Origin: Bartonella krasnovii
Lineage (GTDB): Bacteria > Pseudomonadota > Alphaproteobacteria > Rhizobiales > Rhizobiaceae
Assembly (NCBI RefSeq): GCF_003606345.3
Contig: NZ_CP031844.2
Location: 1,967,001-2,031,000 of the forward strand
DNA: 64,000 nt
Direction: 5' to 3'
A program made the translations under genes and the position numbers. Under the pieces are notes generated by a model. It ran no database searches, had not been told where the DNA came from, and was given only the letters and a program-made list of their open reading frames with translations. Shown piece after piece: positions 59,453 to 64,000 of this stretch (position 1 is its first letter; each line of letters begins with the position of its first letter).

Positions 59453-60094
59453 TTAATTTTTTGTAACGATAAGAAGATGGAGAGCAAAGCTGGTAAAAGT
59501 ACCAGCAATAAGCCAGTCGAGAAAGCGAATATAAAGAGGATTTTTTTTAAGGATTTTGGTAAGTTTATGCGCTGTAAAAACAACAGAAATCGTAATAGGG
59601 AAAGAAATAGGAATGTAAGAGAGTCCTAAAAAAAGTAACTTTTGTGTTGCCATAGGATCATTCTCATTGATAAATTGTGGTAAGAATGTTGCGTTAAAGA
59701 GTATAACTTTAGGATTGAGAAGATTAATTCCAATACCAGCAAGATAGTTACGTTTAGAGCTTTGAGATTTAGAAGATGTTTGTTCAAAGGAAAATGTCGG
59801 TTTTCTCCGTAAAGCTTGGAAGGAAAACCATAAAAGATAAAAGGCACCAACAATTTTCAGAAGAACAAAGGCGTGTGGCGCAGCAAAAATAAGTGCTGAC
59901 AAGCCAAGTGCTACGGCAATCACTTGAATAGCAAATCCTGTTGCACTTCCTAAGGCACACATAATTCCAGCTTTTTTGCTTTGTGTGATGGTTCTTCCTA
60001 CAGAAAGCATCATATCTGGTCCTGGGATAAGCGCTAAAATCAACGATGCTAAAGCAAATTGTACAATAATAGACCACTCCGGTAGAAATGACAC
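59453..60094 (-). CDS. LysE/RhtB-family amino-acid exporter
   Basis: This 213-residue membrane protein has six hydrophobic helices and the LysE signature LILALIPGPDMMLSVGRTI at the N-terminus, with GIMCALGSATGFAIQ and GINLLNPKVILFNATFLPQF further on. Family members export amino acids such as lysine, threonine or homoserine lactone; the substrate is not predictable. It is transcribed away from argG, with a 173-nt divergent spacer. Confidence 0.9.
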   Translation of the reverse strand: MSFLPEWSIIVQFALASLILALIPGPDMMLSVGRTITQSKKAGIMCALGSATGFAIQVIAVALGLSALIFAAPHAFVLLKIVGAFYLLWFSFQALRRKPTFSFEQTSSKSQSSKRNYLAGIGINLLNPKVILFNATFLPQFINENDPMATQKLLFLGLSYIPISFPITISVVFTAHKLTKILKKNPLYIRFLDWLIAGTFTSFALHLLIVTKN

Positions 60095-60267
60095 CTAAAT
60101 CTCCTCTTATTTTTAAGTAGTGTTCACGCTATTTATAGCCCGAGGCGCCTTTATTTACGCTTTTTGAGTCTTTTTAATGTTTCTTAAAAAGAATTTATTT
60201 TTATATTTCTTGCATTGTTTAAATTTTTAGGAAAAGATGAAAGAAGCAGCTCACATGGAACTTTAAA

Positions 60268-61503
60268 ATGAAAAAATGGCAAAATATCAGAAAAGTTGTT
60301 TTGGCTTATTCAGGGGGATTGGATACGTCAATTATTCTCAAATGGTTGCAAAGTAGATTAGGCGTTGAAGTTGTAACTTTTACAGCAGATTTAGGGCAGG
60401 GGGAAGAGCTAGAGTTTGCTCGTCATAAAGCTGAAACGTTAGGTGTTAAAGAAATCTACATTGAAGATTTGCGTGAAGAATTTGTGCGTGATTTTGTCTT
60501 TCCGATGTTTCGAGCCAATACGGTTTATGAGGGGAGTTATCTTTTAGGAACATCAATTGCACGTCCACTTATTTCAAAACGTTTAATTGAAATTGCTGAG
60601 GAAACAGGAGCAGATGCAATTGCTCATGGGGCGACAGGAAAAGGCAATGATCAGGTACGCTTTGAGCTTTCTGCTTATGCACTTAATCCTGATATCAAAA
60701 TTATTGCCCCATGGCGTGATTGGGATTTTAAGAGTCGAACAGATTTGCTTAACTTTGCACATACCCATCAAATTCCGGTAGAGCGGGATAAACAAGGTGA
60801 AGCACCTTTTTCGGTTGATGCAAATTTGTTACATTCATCATCAGAAGGAAAAATTTTGGAAGATCCAGCGACACCTGCTCCCGAATATGTGCACATGCGG
60901 ACTCTTTCGCCGGAAGCTGCTCCAGATCAAGCAACTATCATCACTATTGGTTTTAAAAAAGGTGATGCGGTTTCGATCAACGGAAAAAGTCTCTCTCCTG
61001 CGAGTTTACTTTCTGAATTGAATGGTTATGGACGCGATAATGGTATCGGCCGGTTAGATTTGGTAGAAAATCGTTTTGTTGGTATGAAATCGCGTGGCAT
61101 TTATGAAACCCCAGGAGGAACCATTCTTTTGACAGCTCATCGAGCAATGGAATCTTTGACATTGGATCGTGGTGCAGCGCATTTGAAAGATGAGTTAATG
61201 CCCCGTTATGCAGAACTTATTTATTATGGCTTTTGGTTTTCACCTGAACGTAAAATGTTGCAAGCTGCTATTGATTTATCTCAAGAAAATGTTGAAGGCG
61301 AAGTGACACTCAAACTTTATAAGGGTAATGTGATTGTTGAAGGACGCCAGAGCCAAAAATCACTTTACTCTAGTCAATTGGTTACCTTTGAGGATGATGA
61401 AGGAGCTTATGACCAAAAAGATGCTGCCGGCTTTATTAAATTAAATGCTCTGCGTTTGCGTACATTAGCCATGCGACATAAAGGTGATAAAGAAAAGAAA
61501 TAA
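60268..61503 (+). CDS. argG: Argininosuccinate synthase
   Basis: A 411-residue enzyme joining citrulline and aspartate with ATP. The P-loop [17 protein letters not shown] is at the N-terminus; [13 protein letters not shown] and the C-terminal YDPGxx-like region ([19 protein letters not shown]) are present. Length is normal. Bartonella have reduced amino-acid pathways, so the gene may work in a partial arginine or citrulline pathway. No argH or other arg gene is within the window. Confidence 0.95.
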   Translation: MKKWQNIRKVVLAYSGGLDTSIILKWLQSRLGVEVVTFTADLGQGEELEFARHKAETLGVKEIYIEDLREEFVRDFVFPMFRANTVYEGSYLLGTSIARPLISKRLIEIAEETGADAIAHGATGKGNDQVRFELSAYALNPDIKIIAPWRDWDFKSRTDLLNFAHTHQIPVERDKQGEAPFSVDANLLHSSSEGKILEDPATPAPEYVHMRTLSPEAAPDQATIITIGFKKGDAVSINGKSLSPASLLSELNGYGRDNGIGRLDLVENRFVGMKSRGIYETPGGTILLTAHRAMESLTLDRGAAHLKDELMPRYAELIYYGFWFSPERKMLQAAIDLSQENVEGEVTLKLYKGNVIVEGRQSQKSLYSSQLVTFEDDEGAYDQKDAAGFIKLNALRLRTLAMRHKGDKEKK

Positions 61504-62117
61504 AGATTTTTTTGAAAGTATCATGTGGGGCAGTACTTTTGTATAAAACGATTTATTAAAGTATTTTTATCTATTAATGTTTTGCAGTTCTTTCGTTCGC
61601 TATTAGAGATTTCATTTTTATGATTTATCACATTGTTTTATAATGATAATTTATCTTTTTTCTATTGAGTTAGAGTCTTGAAGATTCTAAAATTTTCTCA
61701 TTTCAAATGTCTCGCATATCGAATCAATCAAAATCATTTTTTGCACATTACAAGCTGATGAGCCATGTGGGAAAAATTGTACAAGAAAGGCATATCTTTA
61801 ATGAATCATCTCAAGCGCTAAGAATTGTATCAACATTAGGGAGAAAAATTTGTGATGATATTGGTTTGCTCATCAATATAATAAGCGTGCCTTATGATTA
61901 AGGGCAAAGCAGGCTTTGATAATCAAAACAAGATACTTTTGCTTTATAATATTGAATGTTTTTTATTTTTATCAAAATAAAATATGTTTACAGCACGGTT
62001 TGTTTTTATATTGTGAGTATAAAGAAATTTCCAAATTTTTGCTTGCTATTATTGACGAATAAATTCAAGAACCATACACCCTAATTTGAAAAGAATATAA
62101 TTTTTAGGATAAAGATA
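61504..62117. other. 0.61-kb AT-rich spacer with repeat copy C
   Basis: Between argG and lysS lies a third copy of the degenerate repeat (61691-61742). A 64-codon frame (61707-61901) overlaps it but has no ribosome binding site or known family. The end of the spacer should hold the lysS promoter. Confidence 0.55.
61691..61742 (+). repeat. Dispersed degenerate repeat, copy C
   Basis: ATTTTCTCAT is identical to copy A, and after a one-base gap AATCAATCAAAATCATTTTT matches AATTAATCAAAACCATTTTT. It is the most diverged of the three copies. Confidence 0.45.
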
Positions 62118-63779
62118 ATGATGCGTGATCAGTGTGATGCCCTTAGCCTTACGCCAGAATTAAAAGATGCAGCTGCTCAATCAAGAGCTTGGCCCTTTGA
62201 AGAAGCACGTAAGATTATCAAACGCTATGAAAAAACAGGTTATCCAGAGAGTGTAATATTTGAAACGGGCTATGGGCCTTCTGGTTTGCCGCATATTGGC
62301 ACTTTTGGGGAGGTAGCACGTACTACTATGGTGCGTCATGCTTTTCATATTCTCACAGAGAATAAAGTGAAAACAAAATTACTTTGTTTTTCTGATGATA
62401 TGGATGGTTTGCGTAAGGTTCCAGATAATGTACCTGATCGTGAGAAGATGGAAAGCTATCTTGGTCAACCGTTGAGTCGTGTCCCTGATCCTTTTGGAGA
62501 TGACTATCCTTCTTTTGGAGCGGCAAATAATGCACGTTTACGGGCTTTTCTTGATCGTTTTGGTTTTGATTATGAATTTGCAAGTGCTACGGATTATTAC
62601 AGTTCCGGTCGTTTTGATGAAACACTTTTAAAAATCCTTGCTTGTTATGACAAGGTGATGGCAATTGTTTTACCAACCTTGGGTGAAGAACGACAGGCGA
62701 CTTATTCTCTCTTTTTACCGATTTCTCCCTTTTCTGGAAAAGTATTACAAGTACCGATGATTGCGCGTAATGTTGAAAAAGGAACGGTTACTTATATCGA
62801 ACCTGAAACAGGAGAAACTATAGAAACGGAGGTTACAGGGGGAAAGATCAAGTGTCAGTGGAAGGTGGATTGGGCAATGCGTTGGACAGCGCTTGGCATT
62901 GATTATGAAATGGCAGGAAAAGATCTTATCGATTCCACAAATCTTTCTTCTAAAATTTGTAAAGTATTGGGTGGGAAGCCTCCAGAAGGATTTAACTATG
63001 AGCTCTTTTTGGATGAGAAGGGTCAGAAAATTTCTAAATCCAAGGGAAATGGTTTAACCATTGATGAATGGCTTACTTACGCTCCAACGGAGAGCTTAGG
63101 GCTTTATATGTTTTCAAAGCCCAAAACAGCCAAAAGGCTTTATTTTGATGTGATTCCAAAAGTTGTGGATGAGTATTATGCGCATCTTTCTGCCTATGGT
63201 CGTCAAAGTTGGCAAGAACGGCTTAATAATCCAGTATGGCATATCCATAACGGTTGTCCTCCACAGGTTGATTTACCGGTACCCTTTGCCCTTCTGTTGA
63301 ATTTAGTAAGTGCTTCAAATGCAGAAAATAAAGAGGTTCTCTGGGGGTTTATTTCTCGCTATGCTCAAGGAGCCAATGCGCAAACTTATCCAGAACTTGA
63401 TCAATTAGTGCAATTTGCTCTGAAATATTTTGATGTTTTTGTTAAACCTAACAAAAAATTTCGAATGGCAGATGATAATGAACGGACAACATTAGCACAA
63501 ATTGATGCAAAATTAGCCAGTTTACCTGAAACTGCTGATAGCAATATGATTCAAAATGCACTTCTTGATGTTGCACGTTTAATAGAACGCTATCAAGATC
63601 ATAATAAAAAAAGCCCTGAAGGGGGTCCTGGTGTTTCAAATGTCTTTTTTCAAATGATCTATGAAGTCCTTTTAGGGCAAGAAAGAGGACCACGATTGGG
63701 ATCATTTATTGCTTTGTATGGGATTAATGAAATGCGTGCATTGATTGCTGAAGCGCTTGCGCGACCTGTGGGGAAATAA
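62118..63779 (+). CDS. lysS: Class I lysyl-tRNA synthetase
   Basis: A 553-residue class I synthetase, unrelated to the common class II LysRS. The HIGH-type motif is [11 protein letters not shown] (His59-Gly61), and the KMSKS-type motif is KISKS (304-308) before KGNGL. AHGxx-type zinc motifs are not obvious. This form occurs in archaea, spirochaetes and alphaproteobacteria. AGGATAAAG precedes two ATGs. It charges tRNA-Lys. The stop overlaps the prfC start (TAATG). Confidence 0.95.
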   Translation: MMRDQCDALSLTPELKDAAAQSRAWPFEEARKIIKRYEKTGYPESVIFETGYGPSGLPHIGTFGEVARTTMVRHAFHILTENKVKTKLLCFSDDMDGLRKVPDNVPDREKMESYLGQPLSRVPDPFGDDYPSFGAANNARLRAFLDRFGFDYEFASATDYYSSGRFDETLLKILACYDKVMAIVLPTLGEERQATYSLFLPISPFSGKVLQVPMIARNVEKGTVTYIEPETGETIETEVTGGKIKCQWKVDWAMRWTALGIDYEMAGKDLIDSTNLSSKICKVLGGKPPEGFNYELFLDEKGQKISKSKGNGLTIDEWLTYAPTESLGLYMFSKPKTAKRLYFDVIPKVVDEYYAHLSAYGRQSWQERLNNPVWHIHNGCPPQVDLPVPFALLLNLVSASNAENKEVLWGFISRYAQGANAQTYPELDQLVQFALKYFDVFVKPNKKFRMADDNERTTLAQIDAKLASLPETADSNMIQNALLDVARLIERYQDHNKKSPEGGPGVSNVFFQMIYEVLLGQERGPRLGSFIALYGINEMRALIAEALARPVGK

Positions 63780-64000
63780 TGGAAAAGCGCGTGCAAGAAG
63801 TAAAACGGCGTCGCACATTTGCAATTATCGCCCATCCAGATGCGGGAAAAACAACACTAACAGAAAAGCTGTTATTATTTGGTGGAGCTATTCAGCTTGC
63901 TGGTGAGGTAAAAGCAAAAAAAGACCGTATTCAAACCCGTTCTGATTGGATGCATATTGAACGTGATCGGGGTATTTCAGTTGTAACATCGGTGATGACA
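63779..64000 (+). CDS. prfC: Peptide chain release factor 3, N-terminal part
   Basis: The frame is open from the ATG at 63779 to the window edge, 74 codons. It shows the translational GTPase G1 [16 protein letters not shown], followed by [14 protein letters not shown] and [18 protein letters not shown], which distinguishes RF3 from EF-G and LepA. RF3 recycles RF1 and RF2 after termination. The remaining three quarters or more lie outside the window. The start overlaps the lysS stop by one base. Confidence 0.93.
   Translation, partial: MEKRVQEVKRRRTFAIIAHPDAGKTTLTEKLLLFGGAIQLAGEVKAKKDRIQTRSDWMHIERDRGISVVTSVMT

Noticed and set aside
61707..61901. 64-codon frame overlapping repeat copy C
   Set aside because: It exists because of the repeat; copies A and B do not keep this frame open, and there is no ribosome binding site.

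Overview
The window is AT-rich chromosomal DNA of an alphaproteobacterium of the order Hyphomicrobiales, almost certainly a Bartonella species. The evidence is a set of family signatures: a BA14K-type protein, an Omp19-type lipoprotein, an IalB-family protein, a class I lysyl-tRNA synthetase and the mdh-sucCDAB-lpd TCA block. Gene order is rhizobial, with long eroded spacers where free-living relatives carry more genes. The species cannot be named from the sequence alone.

Layout. 1-3.4 kb: accA (cut by the window edge), xerD with a small membrane protein, then aroK-aroB. 3.5-3.8 kb: a tRNA-Arg(CCU) interrupted by a 228-nt group I intron. 3.8-4.6 kb: two tandem MliC-type lysozyme inhibitors. 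4.6-10.7 kb: a complete pha/Mrp antiporter operon. 10.9-14 kb: a BA14K protein and a two-gene carboxy(nor)spermidine pathway. 15.1-24.2 kb: lpd, odhB, odhA, sucD, sucC and mdh on the minus strand. 24.4-31.9 kb: zapE, omp19, dapF-mtaB-ftsY-yciB, gloB and a frameshifted exported protein.

31.9-38.9 kb: parB, parA, rsmG, mnmG, mnmE and rho, all minus, with three parS-like palindromes. 38.9-39.4 kb: an AT-rich spacer with two DnaA boxes, the best candidate for the chromosomal origin. 39.4-46.2 kb: ppsR, maf, aroE, coaE, dnaQ and polA, all plus. Gene orientation diverges from this spacer, and the strand composition of the genes sampled also changes across it.

46.2-64 kb: an EEP-family phosphohydrolase, a BI-1 protein, lspA with two methyltransferases, lapA-ihfB, the LPS transport genes lptC-lptA-lptB, ptsN, an IalB-family protein, rlmN, a LysE-type exporter, argG, class I lysS and the start of prfC. 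Several 0.5-1.4 kb spacers here lack recognisable genes. Three spacers across the window share a degenerate repeat, and the lptB-ptsN spacer sits where relatives carry rpoN and hpf.

Most genes are conserved housekeeping. The less ordinary items are the intron-bearing tRNA, the probable oriC with nearby parS sites, a hairpin plus 17-codon ORF before polA, an A9 frameshift in an exported protein, and the repeat family.
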